A stretch of 64,000 nucleotides of DNA from Geobacter sp. AOG2 (lineage in GTDB: Bacteria > Desulfobacterota > Desulfuromonadia > Geobacterales > Pseudopelobacteraceae), in assembly GCF_019972295.1 (NCBI RefSeq), contig NZ_BLJA01000001.1, positions 1,467,607 to 1,531,606 on the forward strand, in the 5' to 3' direction. This document shows, one piece after another, positions 53,380-62,260 of this stretch. Positions within the stretch are counted from its first letter, which is position 1. The number at the start of each line of letters is the position of its first letter. A program made the translations under genes and the position numbers. The notes under the pieces were generated by a model that did not search any database, was not told the origin of the DNA, and worked only from the letters and a program-made list of their open reading frames with translations.

Positions 53380-55785
53380 ATGAACGTTACCTATAACTGG
53401 CTCAAGGAATTCGTTGATTTTGACCTCACACCCGACCAATTGGCCGACCTGCTCACCATGCTCGGGCTCGAGGTGGAGAGGATGGAGAAGCTTGGCGAGG
53501 GGATGGATGATGTGGTGGTGGCCGTGGTCGAGGAAAAACGACAGCACCCCAACGCGGACAAGCTCTCCTTGTGCCGGGTGAACAACGGCACCGAGGTTCT
53601 GGACGTGGTATGCGGCGCCCAGAACTTCAAGCAGGGCGATACGGTCGCTTTGGCCAAGATCGGGGCAACGCTCCCCGGCGATTTTAAAATCAAGCGCTCC
53701 AAGATCCGTGGCGAAGAGTCCTGCGGCATGCTCTGTTCAGAAAAGGAGTTGGGTCTGGCCGCGGAAAGCGCCGGTATCATGGTTCTGAATGCGGGCCTCA
53801 CACTCGGTACACCGGTTTTTGCCGCCCTGGGTCTGAAGGACACCCTGTTTGAGATCGGTCTGACCCCCAACCGCGCCGATTGCCTCAGCGTCGTGGGCGT
53901 TGCCCGCGAAATCGCCGCCAAGCTGGGCAAAAAGGTCCGTTGTCCCGAGATCGCCCTTAACGAGGCGGTTGAACCCGTGGATAAGAGCATCAGTGTGACG
54001 ATCGAAGACGCCGAATACTGCCCCCGCTATGCCGCGCGCTACCTGGGTGGTTGCCGCATAGCGCCATCCCCGGAATGGCTGGTGAAACGGCTTAATGCCA
54101 TTGGCGTACGGTCGATCAATAACGTTGTGGACGTCACCAACCTGGTGATGATGGAACTGGGACAGCCCCTGCATGCCTTTGATTGCGACCGCCTCGCCCG
54201 ACAGCGGATTGTTGTGCGCCGTGCCGGCGACGGAGAACTGTTCACGACCCTTGACAGTCAGCAGCGTATCCTCTCTGGGGATGACTTGGTCATCTGTGAC
54301 GCCGAGCGTCCGGTTGCCCTGGCCGGCATCATGGGTGGCGAAAACTCAGAAATTGCGGATACCACCACGAATATCCTTTTGGAAAGCGCCTGGTTTCTTC
54401 CGTCAGCCATCCGTAAGACCAGCAAGAGGCTTGGCCTGCACACCGAATCCTCACACCGTTTCGAGCGAGGTGTGGATATCGGTGGCGTGACGCGTGCGCT
54501 TGACCGTGCAGCGGCATTGATCGGAGAGTTGGCTGGTGGACGTGTGGCCAAGGGGTGCCTGGATGTCTATCCCGGCAAACGTGAGCCGGCAGCAATTCCG
54601 TTTCGTCCGGAACGAGCTAACGCCTTGATCGGGATAGAGTTGCCTCACGAAGAGATCATTGCCATCCTTGAACGGCTCGAATGCGCGGTTGGGAAACTCT
54701 CCACAGGGGCACTGACGGTAACGCCGCCCAGCTACCGGATCGACATCGAACGCGAGGTCGACCTGGTCGAGGAGATCGCCCGCATGAACGGATTCGACCG
54801 GATTCCCGCGACTCTGCCAAGGGCGCAGGTGGTGTCGGATCGTCCGACACGACACCAGCAGATGGAGAAAAGCGTCAGGGATGCCCTTGTCGAACACGGC
54901 ATGAACGAGATTATCAACTTCAGCTTCACTGCACCGGGGGCTGCCGATAAGCTGCTACTCGCCGCGGATGATCCACGCCGCAGCACGATCCGTCTGGCTA
55001 ATCCACTGGTGGACGAGCAGTCGGTCATGAGGACCACCCTCTTGCCCGGGGTTCTTGAAACGGTCGCCCGCAATGTCAGCTTCCGCTCTCTCGATCTGAA
55101 ACTCTTTGAGATGCGCCGTGTGTATCTACCCAGCCAGGGGGATGATATGCCGCGTGAACCGCTGTATGTGGTGGGAGCCCTGACCGGCTCCCGCGACGGA
55201 CTGGGGTGGAGCCGCACCAATGAGCCGGTTGATTTTTATGATGCCAAAGGGATCATGGAAAACCTGCTCGACCTGTTGGGTGTCGGCAATGTGAAATGGG
55301 TGGCCGATACACCTGACCCGTTCTATCATCCCGGCAAATCTTGCAGTATTATGGCAGGCAGGGAGCGGATCGGTTCAGTCGGGGAGTTGCACCCTACGGT
55401 TCAGGAAAATTTTGGCTTGGACAAGCCTGTCTATTGTTTTGAACTCGATTTTGAAAAGGTGCTGATCCTTACACGTCAGAAGCGGACCATCTCGGCTCCA
55501 TCCCGTTTTCCCGACAGCACCCGGGACATCGCCATGTTGGCCCCTGTGGAACTGCCGGTGGAAAAAATCATCGAGTGCATCCATGGTGTCAAGGCCAAAG
55601 AGGTTGAAAAAATTGATATTTTTGATCTGTATCTCGGCAATGGAATCCCGGAGGGGTGCAAAAGCGTCGCCATCCGTATCCGGTACCGCTCATATGAACG
55701 TACCCTCACGGATGACGAGATCGGAAAACTGCACGGAAAGATTGTCGACACCCTTGTGAATAAGGTAAAAGTATCAATAAGATAA
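53380..55785 (+). CDS. pheT: Phenylalanyl-tRNA synthetase beta subunit
   Basis: 801 residues from ATG 53380 (MNVTYNWLKEFVDF, the normal N-terminus). An EMAP-type tRNA-binding domain (about 40-150; NADKLSLCRVNNG), B3/B4 editing domain (about 210-380), B5 (about 405-475), the catalytic-like core, and a C-terminal anticodon FDX-ACB domain (from about 708; SRFPDSTRDIAML). Frame is open to 53350, but the earlier TTG adds an unusual extension. 93 bases behind pheS. Confidence 0.97.
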   Translation: MNVTYNWLKEFVDFDLTPDQLADLLTMLGLEVERMEKLGEGMDDVVVAVVEEKRQHPNADKLSLCRVNNGTEVLDVVCGAQNFKQGDTVALAKIGATLPGDFKIKRSKIRGEESCGMLCSEKELGLAAESAGIMVLNAGLTLGTPVFAALGLKDTLFEIGLTPNRADCLSVVGVAREIAAKLGKKVRCPEIALNEAVEPVDKSISVTIEDAEYCPRYAARYLGGCRIAPSPEWLVKRLNAIGVRSINNVVDVTNLVMMELGQPLHAFDCDRLARQRIVVRRAGDGELFTTLDSQQRILSGDDLVICDAERPVALAGIMGGENSEIADTTTNILLESAWFLPSAIRKTSKRLGLHTESSHRFERGVDIGGVTRALDRAAALIGELAGGRVAKGCLDVYPGKREPAAIPFRPERANALIGIELPHEEIIAILERLECAVGKLSTGALTVTPPSYRIDIEREVDLVEEIARMNGFDRIPATLPRAQVVSDRPTRHQQMEKSVRDALVEHGMNEIINFSFTAPGAADKLLLAADDPRRSTIRLANPLVDEQSVMRTTLLPGVLETVARNVSFRSLDLKLFEMRRVYLPSQGDDMPREPLYVVGALTGSRDGLGWSRTNEPVDFYDAKGIMENLLDLLGVGNVKWVADTPDPFYHPGKSCSIMAGRERIGSVGELHPTVQENFGLDKPVYCFELDFEKVLILTRQKRTISAPSRFPDSTRDIAMLAPVELPVEKIIECIHGVKAKEVEKIDIFDLYLGNGIPEGCKSVAIRIRYRSYERTLTDDEIGKLHGKIVDTLVNKVKVSIR

Positions 55786-55792
55786 AAACCTG

Positions 55793-55821
55793 TTGCGTAA
55801 TGCGGTCCCCTATGTTATAAA
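55793..55821 (+). promoter_or_regulatory. Sigma-70 promoter of ihfA
   Basis: TTGCGT (55793-55798), 17-base spacer, TATAAA (55816-55821; 5 of 6). About 50 bases before the ihfA ATG. It would allow ihfA expression independent of pheST. Confidence 0.5.
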
Positions 55822-55870
55822 AATTGCCCTTTGTTAACACGCTGTAGAACTTGAGCAGATTGAGGTTGTT

Positions 55871-56164
55871 ATGACCAAAGCCGACATCGTAGAAAGAATT
55901 CACCAGAAGATTGGCTTCTCGAAAAAGGAATCCGCTGAAATGGTCGAAACCGTTTTCAGTATCCTGAAGAGTACTTTGGAGGATGGCGAAAAGATCAAGA
56001 TAGCAGGTTTCGGCAATTTCGTTGTCAAGCGGAAAGCTGACCGGAGGGGGCGTAATCCCCAGACAGGCGAGACCATAACCATCAACGCTCGGCGCATCCT
56101 TACCTTCAAGCCGAGTCAGGTTCTCAAAAACGCTATCAACTCTGCAACGAAAGAGGGCAAATAA
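55871..56164 (+). CDS. ihfA: Integration host factor alpha subunit
   Basis: 97 residues. MTKADIVERIHQKIGFSKKE, KIAGFGNFVVKRK and GRNPQTGETI with RRILTFKPSQVLK fit IHF-alpha. GAGG lies before the ATG. The position right behind pheT is the classical one for ihfA. A second, closely similar gene is at 62763-63038 in the accessory region. Confidence 0.94.
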   Translation: MTKADIVERIHQKIGFSKKESAEMVETVFSILKSTLEDGEKIKIAGFGNFVVKRKADRRGRNPQTGETITINARRILTFKPSQVLKNAINSATKEGK

Positions 56165-56176
56165 GCGTATATCACC

Positions 56177-56530
56177 ATGGGCACCACCTTCCCCGACAAA
56201 CTGTACTACAAGATCGGCGAGGTTGCTCAAATGGTGGGCGTCAGGACATCGGTTCTTCGCTTCTGGGAGACTGAGTTCACGTTTCTAAAGCCGGAAAAGA
56301 GTACAACAGGGCAACGGCTATATTCCAAGCGGGAAGTAGATTTAATCCTTCTGGTACGTCGGTTGCTCTACGACGAGAAATTTACCATTGAAGGTGTAAA
56401 AAAACGGATAACCCCCAAGGGTAAGGTCATCTCTGAAGATGAACAACCCCCGGCAGCCCCCACGGAGAAGCATCTCTTGCTGTTACGGGACATCAGGGAT
56501 GAGCTTTTGCTCTTGCGGAAGCAGATGTAG
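56177..56530 (+). CDS. MerR-family transcriptional regulator
   Basis: 117 residues. YYKIGEVAQMVGVRTSVLRFWE is the MerR winged helix and KPEKSTTGQRLYSKREVDLI the wing. The C-terminal part is a short coiled coil with no effector domain or metal-binding cysteines. It follows ihfA by 12 bases, a linkage common in deltaproteobacteria and gammaproteobacteria relatives. Regulatory target unknown. Confidence 0.92.
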   Translation: MGTTFPDKLYYKIGEVAQMVGVRTSVLRFWETEFTFLKPEKSTTGQRLYSKREVDLILLVRRLLYDEKFTIEGVKKRITPKGKVISEDEQPPAAPTEKHLLLLRDIRDELLLLRKQM

Positions 56531-56535
56531 CATAT

Positions 56536-56612
56536 CGGTGCGTAGCGCAGCCTGGTAGCGCACTAGACTGGGGGTCTAGTGGTCGCTGGTTCGAATCCAG
56601 TCGCACCGACCA
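56536..56612 (+). tRNA. tRNA-Pro (anticodon GGG), likely integration site
   Basis: Acceptor CGGTGCG (56536-56542) pairs with CGCACCG (56602-56608), then A and encoded CCA. Anticodon arm CTAGA-CTGGGGG-TCTAG gives GGG. T arm CTGG-TTCGAAT-CCAG. 77 bases. The integrase gene begins 178 bases behind it in the same direction, so the 3' end is the probable attachment core. Confidence 0.96.
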
Positions 56613-56643
56613 TTTCAAAGTCCGGCACAGTCCGGACAAGTAC

Positions 56644-56670
56644 AAAAGCCTCGGAAATCCGGGGCTTTTT
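56644..56670 (+). terminator. Terminator behind tRNA-Pro
   Basis: AAAAGCC-T-CGG (56644-56654) pairs with CCG-G-GGCTTTT (56659-56669) around loop AAAT, with T residues continuing. Confidence 0.85.
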
Positions 56671-56721
56671 CTTTTCCTGTTGTCCAAAATCATCCATCCA
56701 AGTATACTCAAATCCAAAGAC

Positions 56722-56776
56722 TTTCGGTATATACTGAAGGTGTAAATATACCGATACCGAAACCCGTATACCGAAA
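56722..56776. repeat. Four TACCGA elements upstream of the integrase gene
   Basis: TACCGA occurs directly at 56749-56754, 56755-56760 and 56769-56774, and inverted (TCGGTA) at 56724-56729, all within 51 bases ending 16 bases before the integrase ATG. The outer copies extend to TATACCGAAA/TTTCGGTATA. Possible binding sites for the recombinase or an AlpA-type regulator. Confidence 0.55.
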
Positions 56777-56790
56777 AAGGGGGAAATCGC

Positions 56791-57996
56791 ATGCCTAAAA
56801 GGATTGCGCCACTTTCGGAGTTGCAGGTTCGTAATGCGAAACCGCAAGCGAAACAGGTCACTCTTTTTGACGGTGGAGGACTCTATCTACTGATTACTCC
56901 CACCGGCGGAAAGCTCTGGAGATTGAAATATAGCCTTCTCGGTAAGGAAAAGTTACTTGCACTTGGGGCCTACCCCGAGATTTCTCTTGCTGATGCCCGC
57001 CAGCGGCGTGAGGATGCACGAAAGCAGGTTGCCAATGGAATTGATCCTGGGGAAGTGAAGAAGGCTAAAAAATCGTCGATTGAAGCAAACGATGAGAATA
57101 GCTTCGAGGTAGTTGCCCGTGAGTGGCATGGCAAATTTCTTTTGAACAAGTCTGACAGTTACCGTGACAAGATGCTGGCGAATTTCGAGCGTGATGTCTT
57201 CCCGTGGATAGGGAAGATTGCCGTAAATGATTTGAAGGCCCCGGAACTGCTTACGGTACTACGTAGAATTGAAGGTCGTGGCGCTCTGGAAACGGCTCAC
57301 AGGACCCGTTCGGCGTGTAGCCAGGTGTTGAGGTATGCTGTCGCCACAGGAAGGGCTGAAAGAGATTGTGCTTCGGATTTGATCGGGGCATTGCCACCAT
57401 ACAAAAAAGGGCATCGCGCAGCACTTACTGATCCGAATGATGTTGCACCGCTTCTAAGGGCAATTGATGACTATCAGGGAACATTTCCAGTCAAATGCGC
57501 ATTGAAGCTTGCCCCACTCCTTTTTGTCCGTCCTGGTGAGCTCCGTAAAGCGGAATGGTCAGAAATTGATTTTGATGTAGCTGAATGGAGGATTCCCGGT
57601 GACAAGATGAAGATGAAGATTCCTCATATTGTTCCCTTGGCCTCCCAGGCGATAGCAATCCTGAAAGAACTTTATCCGCTGACAGGGCATTCCGAGTATC
57701 TTTTCCCGTCCCCTCGATCACCACTTCGCCCCATGAGTGATAATGCGATACTTTCAGCACTCAGGCGTATGGGATTTGAGAAGGACGAAATGAGCGGTCA
57801 TGGTTTCAGAGCCTTAGCCCGAACGATACTTGATGAAGTTTTGCATGTTCGCCCCGATTATATAGAACACCAGCTAGCTCATGCTGTCAAAGACCCCAAC
57901 GGAAGGGCCTATAACCGAACGGCTCATCTTGTTGAACGTAAGAAGATGATGCAGGCGTGGGCAGATTATCTCGATTCCCTAAAATCAATGTTATAA
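56791..57996 (+). CDS. P4-type tyrosine recombinase (integrase)
   Basis: 401 residues. An N-terminal DUF4102 arm-binding domain (about 1-90; LTPTGGKLWRLKY-like text ITPTGGKLWRLKY) precedes a core-binding domain and the catalytic domain. Catalytic residues are visible: Arg in RPGELRKAEW, the HxxR-like SGHGFRALART, His in HQLAHAV and the nucleophile Tyr in AYNRTAH. GGGG lies before the ATG. Position directly behind tRNA-Pro is typical for genomic islands and satellite phages. It should cut and join the island at the tRNA 3' end. Confidence 0.95.
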   Translation: MPKRIAPLSELQVRNAKPQAKQVTLFDGGGLYLLITPTGGKLWRLKYSLLGKEKLLALGAYPEISLADARQRREDARKQVANGIDPGEVKKAKKSSIEANDENSFEVVAREWHGKFLLNKSDSYRDKMLANFERDVFPWIGKIAVNDLKAPELLTVLRRIEGRGALETAHRTRSACSQVLRYAVATGRAERDCASDLIGALPPYKKGHRAALTDPNDVAPLLRAIDDYQGTFPVKCALKLAPLLFVRPGELRKAEWSEIDFDVAEWRIPGDKMKMKIPHIVPLASQAIAILKELYPLTGHSEYLFPSPRSPLRPMSDNAILSALRRMGFEKDEMSGHGFRALARTILDEVLHVRPDYIEHQLAHAVKDPNGRAYNRTAHLVERKKMMQAWADYLDSLKSML

Positions 57997-58038
57997 CTAT
58001 CTGTTATTGTTCAATAAACAATATTTACATGGTATGAT

Positions 58039-58911
58039 ATGAGTGATAAAGAATATAAAAGAGCAATTTTACAACTATCTCGGCAGTTAACGCCATTAGA
58101 GAAAAAATATGGTTACAAGCATAAGAACAAAAATATAGACACCAACTTATCGAATATATTACGTAATATCATATATGTTAAACCTAACCCAATGTTTTAT
58201 GCAATGGCTTGGGAAAAGGCTTTTATCGATAGTCCAAATGTGTCTGAAGATGATGTTTCAACTGCAATAAAATACTTCTCAAAAGGCAAAGAATTTTTCA
58301 GTTATTTATCAAGCAGACCAGATTCAAACATATTATTTGTTCAACTATATAAAACAAAAGGTTTATTTGAGCCATTAATACTAATAGAAAATCAAAAATA
58401 TACTGATTTAGACAAAAAATACCCCTTGTGCTTCCCTGAACCTTACTCCCTGAATATGGAGTTAGAGAAAGAAATAAACATGTTTAAGGACTATGTGAAG
58501 GCAAATGATCTAAATGATACGTTATCAAGGTATGTTTCTAACATAATATACGATAATAGAGTGTTAACAAATACACTTAAAATTGAAATATCAAGAGCAC
58601 AATTTGCTATAACTATAATGGTATTAGGTAATATGCCAGAGTACGACACAAAAATAGCAGTGAACAAGGCTAAATTGATAATGTCTGGAATGGAATCAAG
58701 AAAGCCAACTAAAATACTTACTCATGTTTTGTGTTGTATTATATATGGTCTGTTGCAAAGACATGCAAAATCCGCTGCACAAAAAGGCAAAGCTCATTGC
58801 AGAGGATTAACAGCAAATATTGTGAACTTTATTTCTCCTAAAGATGAAAACCAAAAGCCATATTCAAGTATTACCTGTAGAGGCGTGGAAGTGGCCTTAA
58901 CTGGCAAATAG
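58039..58911 (+). CDS. AT-rich orphan gene of unknown function
   Basis: 290 residues, no signal peptide. Base composition is far more AT-rich than the housekeeping genes, with many AAA/ATA/TTA codons, which points to recent transfer. The product is basic and largely helical (KYGYKHKNKNIDTNLSNILR, YSLNMELEKEINMFKDYVK) with a hydrophobic, Cys-containing segment near 245 (LTHVLCCIIYGLLQR). No known domain was recognised. It sits between the integrase and a strong terminator, the slot where island cargo such as defence genes is often found; that is position-based inference only. Confidence 0.7.
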   Translation: MSDKEYKRAILQLSRQLTPLEKKYGYKHKNKNIDTNLSNILRNIIYVKPNPMFYAMAWEKAFIDSPNVSEDDVSTAIKYFSKGKEFFSYLSSRPDSNILFVQLYKTKGLFEPLILIENQKYTDLDKKYPLCFPEPYSLNMELEKEINMFKDYVKANDLNDTLSRYVSNIIYDNRVLTNTLKIEISRAQFAITIMVLGNMPEYDTKIAVNKAKLIMSGMESRKPTKILTHVLCCIIYGLLQRHAKSAAQKGKAHCRGLTANIVNFISPKDENQKPYSSITCRGVEVALTGK

Positions 58912-58944
58912 AAGTCTTTCACACATATAGATTTATTCCTTTGC

Positions 58945-58974
58945 AAGGGGCGACATTTTTGTCGCCCCTTTTTG
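58945..58974 (+). terminator. Rho-independent terminator
   Basis: AAGGGGCGACA (58945-58955) pairs perfectly with TGTCGCCCCTT (58960-58970), loop TTTT, then more T residues. Confidence 0.95.
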
Positions 58975-58990
58975 TTAAAAATATATCACA

Positions 58991-59023
58991 CATTCAGCTG
59001 TAAGAAAAAATGACAGCTGAATG
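58991..59023. repeat. 11-base perfect inverted repeat upstream of the AlpA-like gene
   Basis: CATTCAGCTGT (58991-59001) and ACAGCTGAATG (59013-59023), 11-base A-rich centre. About 95 bases before the AlpA-like start. It could be an operator, or a hairpin in the transcript; no T-run adjoins it. Confidence 0.5.
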
Positions 59024-59115
59024 TTTAAAATAACGAATTATAACAATAAGTTAGCTTGACGGTTTGTGGTGGTGTCATGGTAAGGTTAGCTATCTGAACT
59101 CGGGAGGAAAGATAT

Positions 59116-59298
59116 ATGGATGCAGACCGTTTAGTTCGTTTGAAAGAAGTTCTTCATTACATCCCAGTTGGAAAATCTAGCTGGTGGGAGGGGGTTCGAT
59201 CAGGCCGCTATCCTGCACCAGTACATCTGGGGCCACGAACTACGGCATGGAAATTGTCCTCAATTATGAAGCTCGTAAATGGGGAGGAGTCGAAATGA
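59116..59298 (+). CDS. AlpA-like excisionase/regulator
   Basis: 60 residues. RLVRLKEVLHYIPVGKSSWW, then GRYPAPVHLGPRTTAW, is the helix-turn-helix layout of AlpA-family phage regulators, which activate integrase or act in excision. GGGAGGAAA lies before the ATG. Its stop overlaps the next gene's start (ATGA). Confidence 0.85.
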   Translation: MDADRLVRLKEVLHYIPVGKSSWWEGVRSGRYPAPVHLGPRTTAWKLSSIMKLVNGEESK

Positions 59299-60605
59299 AA
59301 AATTCTCAGAGCCAACAGAAAGGAGACACTACTGTGACAACCCAAACGACACATAATCATTCAATCTCCTGCAGCGTGAGTAATTCAGGAACTCAATGTA
59401 TTGAATTGTCATCAGAAGCTCTGCCCGGTTGGATTGGCAATTTTGTTGCCCTGGCTTGCCGGGATTCCGAAGCACATCCGGCAGCTGTCCTGATTACGTT
59501 ACTTTTGCGTTTTGCCGCAGAATGCGAGGGACCATACGTCTTGATCGGAGATGCAAAGCAGTGGGCGCGAACTTTTGGGGTTATTGTGGGTGACAGTTCC
59601 AGGGCACGGAAAGGGACTTCTTCCAAGCCGGTCATGAAGCTGTTTACAGGACTTGAAGGGGCAGCTCGATATTCGCCAGGCCCGCTTTCAACAGGTGAAG
59701 GGCTTATCTATGCGGTCAGGGACGCGACGTTCGGTATTGATAAAAAGACTGGTGAAGAAATTATCATTGATCCCGGTGTCACAGACAAGCGGCTTTTCTT
59801 TCACGAAGAGGAGTTTCAACCAGCACTTTCCAGTACTCGCCGAGATGGTAGTACCCTTTCGGCGATTATCAGGGGGTTCTATGACGATGGCAATGCCGAA
59901 CCAATGACAAAGACCAGCCGGATAAAGGCGACAAAGGCCCATGTGGTGATTCTTGGGCATATCACTAGGGCGGAGTTAAGACTTATGAGCCAAGTCCAGA
60001 TGTTTAACGGGTTCGCCAATCGCTTCCTCTGGATTCATGCTCAACGACAGAAGCTGGTAGCGTTGCCCAAACCGATTCCCAAGGAAGAGATGGAGAAATA
60101 TCGGCGAATCATTGCCAAGTGCGTCAAAGAGGCAAGGAAATTGAGGGTGGTACGGCTTACCAAAGAGGCAAAGGACTACTGGCAGGAAGTTTACCGTAGC
60201 CTTTCTGGCGAACATCCAGGCGCTTTTGGAGCGATTACTAGCCGTACCGAAACCCATACCATACGCTTGGCACTGATCTATGCCCTTGCAATGAACAAAA
60301 AAAATATCTCTGTATCTGAACTGAAAGCAGCACTGGCACTCGTTACCTATGCTCAGCAAACAGCCATGACTCTCTTCAGCGAAGATGCAGCAGGTGTCCA
60401 TCACGAGAAGATTCTCCAGGCATTGCGTAATGCCCCTGAACACCGAATGACAAAAACTGAGATCAGCCGTGATGTTTTCAAAAAGAATGTCGAGGCAATG
60501 GAGATCAAGCGTGTTCTCGATGGGATGGCTGAGCGAGGAATTCTGCGAATTGAAGTGGTCAAGAAGGATGGCCACAAAATAACCATCGTGCACCTAATTT
60601 CGTAG
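59295..60605 (+). CDS. DUF3987-type island protein (helicase/primase-like)
   Basis: 436 residues from ATG 59295, coupled to the AlpA-like gene. EALPGWIGNFVALACRDSEAH at the start and GVIVGDSSRARKGTSSKPVM, where a degenerate P-loop sits, match DUF3987 proteins, which occur on phage satellites and islands in place of replication helicases. LILGHITRAELRLM-like text (VVILGHITRAELRLM) and GFANRFLWIHAQRQ follow, and the C-terminus is a winged-helix-like region. Inference: part of the element's replication module. Confidence 0.75.
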   Translation: MKNSQSQQKGDTTVTTQTTHNHSISCSVSNSGTQCIELSSEALPGWIGNFVALACRDSEAHPAAVLITLLLRFAAECEGPYVLIGDAKQWARTFGVIVGDSSRARKGTSSKPVMKLFTGLEGAARYSPGPLSTGEGLIYAVRDATFGIDKKTGEEIIIDPGVTDKRLFFHEEEFQPALSSTRRDGSTLSAIIRGFYDDGNAEPMTKTSRIKATKAHVVILGHITRAELRLMSQVQMFNGFANRFLWIHAQRQKLVALPKPIPKEEMEKYRRIIAKCVKEARKLRVVRLTKEAKDYWQEVYRSLSGEHPGAFGAITSRTETHTIRLALIYALAMNKKNISVSELKAALALVTYAQQTAMTLFSEDAAGVHHEKILQALRNAPEHRMTKTEISRDVFKKNVEAMEIKRVLDGMAERGILRIEVVKKDGHKITIVHLIS

Positions 60606-60660
60606 TCCTGACGCTAGCGAGAGGCAGCACACGGCATGATAGTGGTGTTGTCCACATGTG

Positions 60661-60684
60661 TACGAATCTACGAATTTACGAATT
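60661..60684 (+). repeat. Three tandem 8-base repeats (iteron-like)
   Basis: TACGAATC, TACGAATT, TACGAATT follow each other without gaps at 60661-60684. An inverted partial copy (ATTTCGTAG) lies at the end of the preceding gene (about 60597-60606). A GGTGAC/GTCACC hairpin follows at 60718-60737. Position just ahead of the Rep-like gene fits an origin or a Rep operator. Confidence 0.5.
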
Positions 60685-60815
60685 GATTGAGTAGAATCAG
60701 ACTTTGCCGCCTTGTCAGGTGACGCTTGAGAGTCACCCCCACATTGCCGTCATCGCGAGCGATATCTTCAAGTAAAAATAATTTAGCATACAACCAAAAT
60801 ATAGGAGAAACAGAC

Positions 60816-61796
60816 ATGTTTATCGAGATTCACGGACTTAATATGGTCATCCATGGGATGGGTAAACAAGATATTATAACTCTCTGTGACTGTTATCTTG
60901 GGCTCAAATTTGATGCCTTTACCACCATCAAAGAACATGAAGGTGGTAAGTATCTAGAAAAACGCTACAAATTTCCGAATGAGGATGCTAAGGAGAGTGT
61001 GTACATCCAATTCAAAGATAGAAAACCCGATTCCATGACGATTGTTAATCTTAAGGGCTCATTTTTTGATAACTCACCCGACTTCCGATTGTCAAAACTT
61101 CTGGCATGGCTTGCCAAGTACCAATGGACGCCAAAACAGCTTGATGTAGCTTATGTTGACGATGATAACTACTTGTCGATAGATAAGATAATTTGTTGGT
61201 GTGAAGATAGAAAAAAGTATTGTGCCGGTAGCCTTTTTGGAAACAGGCCGAAGATTCTGCGTGAAGAAAAGGACTTTGATGCAATCCGATTAGCAAAAGC
61301 AACGTCAACTACCAACTATGGAACAATTTATGTCCGCGATACTGGCCATGTACGAATTGAAATTAAGATCAAAAACATAGATAAGATACTGTACTTGCTT
61401 GACTCATATGATGATAAGAAACCACGTAAATTCAACGATAGGAGCCTTAAGCTCTTGGTTAGTTGCATCGACTTTATAACCTCTAAGACGAAAAAAACTA
61501 GAGATCCTGATCAATATGTTCGACAGCATTCATGGAGGCAATTTCTTGGATCAGACACTAAGAAAATTACCTTTAAGCAAATCGTAGAAAGAAGACGGAG
61601 TACAAGAGGAACATCTAATAGGATCACATTTGACAAGAAGATTAGGCGTACAGCTACCATGGTCAAAAACATGGTAGAGCGTCTCTCTGTTGAACACGCA
61701 CTGGAGGATATATTCAAAATATTTGCAGAAAAAAGCGGATACAGATTAAAAAAGACGAAAACATACATTGATTTAGATGTAAAGGATGATATGTAG
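60816..61796 (+). CDS. Possible replication initiation factor (Rep_trans-like)
   Basis: 326 residues from ATG 60816 with TAGGAGAAA upstream. FRLSKLLAWLAKYQWTPKQL followed by LDVAYVDDDNYLSI, and later GTIYVRDTGHVRIEIKIKN, resemble the acidic/basic strand motifs of Rep_trans initiators of rolling-circle elements. A lone Tyr in YVRQHSWRQFL could be catalytic. The match is by pattern only. Composition is AT-rich and Lys-rich. Its place behind iteron-like repeats and before an AT-rich non-coding stretch supports a replication role. Confidence 0.5.
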   Translation: MFIEIHGLNMVIHGMGKQDIITLCDCYLGLKFDAFTTIKEHEGGKYLEKRYKFPNEDAKESVYIQFKDRKPDSMTIVNLKGSFFDNSPDFRLSKLLAWLAKYQWTPKQLDVAYVDDDNYLSIDKIICWCEDRKKYCAGSLFGNRPKILREEKDFDAIRLAKATSTTNYGTIYVRDTGHVRIEIKIKNIDKILYLLDSYDDKKPRKFNDRSLKLLVSCIDFITSKTKKTRDPDQYVRQHSWRQFLGSDTKKITFKQIVERRRSTRGTSNRITFDKKIRRTATMVKNMVERLSVEHALEDIFKIFAEKSGYRLKKTKTYIDLDVKDDM

Positions 61797-62260
61797 TGTT
61801 ATCAAAATATTGTTATTTGACTAAAAGCTTATCATAAGTATAAATAAATTATATATATAACAATATACTATCAATAACACTACAGGTATAGTGTAATATC
61901 AATTAACAATAACTCGTATAGCCATTTACTAAAGTAATCAATTCAGACTAAGGTCAACGTTGATATGACAGTTGTGAGGCTATTCTGGTTAATGTAGTAA
62001 CTGAGATGTGGTTAACTGTTTTGGTTATGTATAAAAACAAGTTGCGTGAAAACATGGGCTGTTTGATGGTTCTTTTGTGCCATTCTGAGCCGTACTCAGG
62101 CCGGTTAACACCGAGTTTTGGGTGTGATTCTCCTTTCCTGTGTATAGTGCAGCATTCTTGAAAAAGGGGCAACATTTGCCGTGTTGCGGGCAAATTTATC
62201 AACAAACAAAGTAACCAAATACGCCCTTGGAATTGGGGCAAATGTCATTACCACGGGCAA
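61797..62260. other. 464-base AT-rich region without a supported gene
   Basis: Long runs of A/T (for example around 61830-61880) with short palindromes such as ACACTA-CAGGTA-TAGTGT near 61880, and GCAACA-N7-TGTTGC near 62170. No frame has start signals. It could hold the element's origin; the sequence offers no proof. Confidence 0.4.

Noticed and set aside
61954-62241. Minus-strand frame of 95 codons in the AT-rich region
   Set aside because: No ribosome binding site and no recognisable composition or motif; the stretch looks non-coding.
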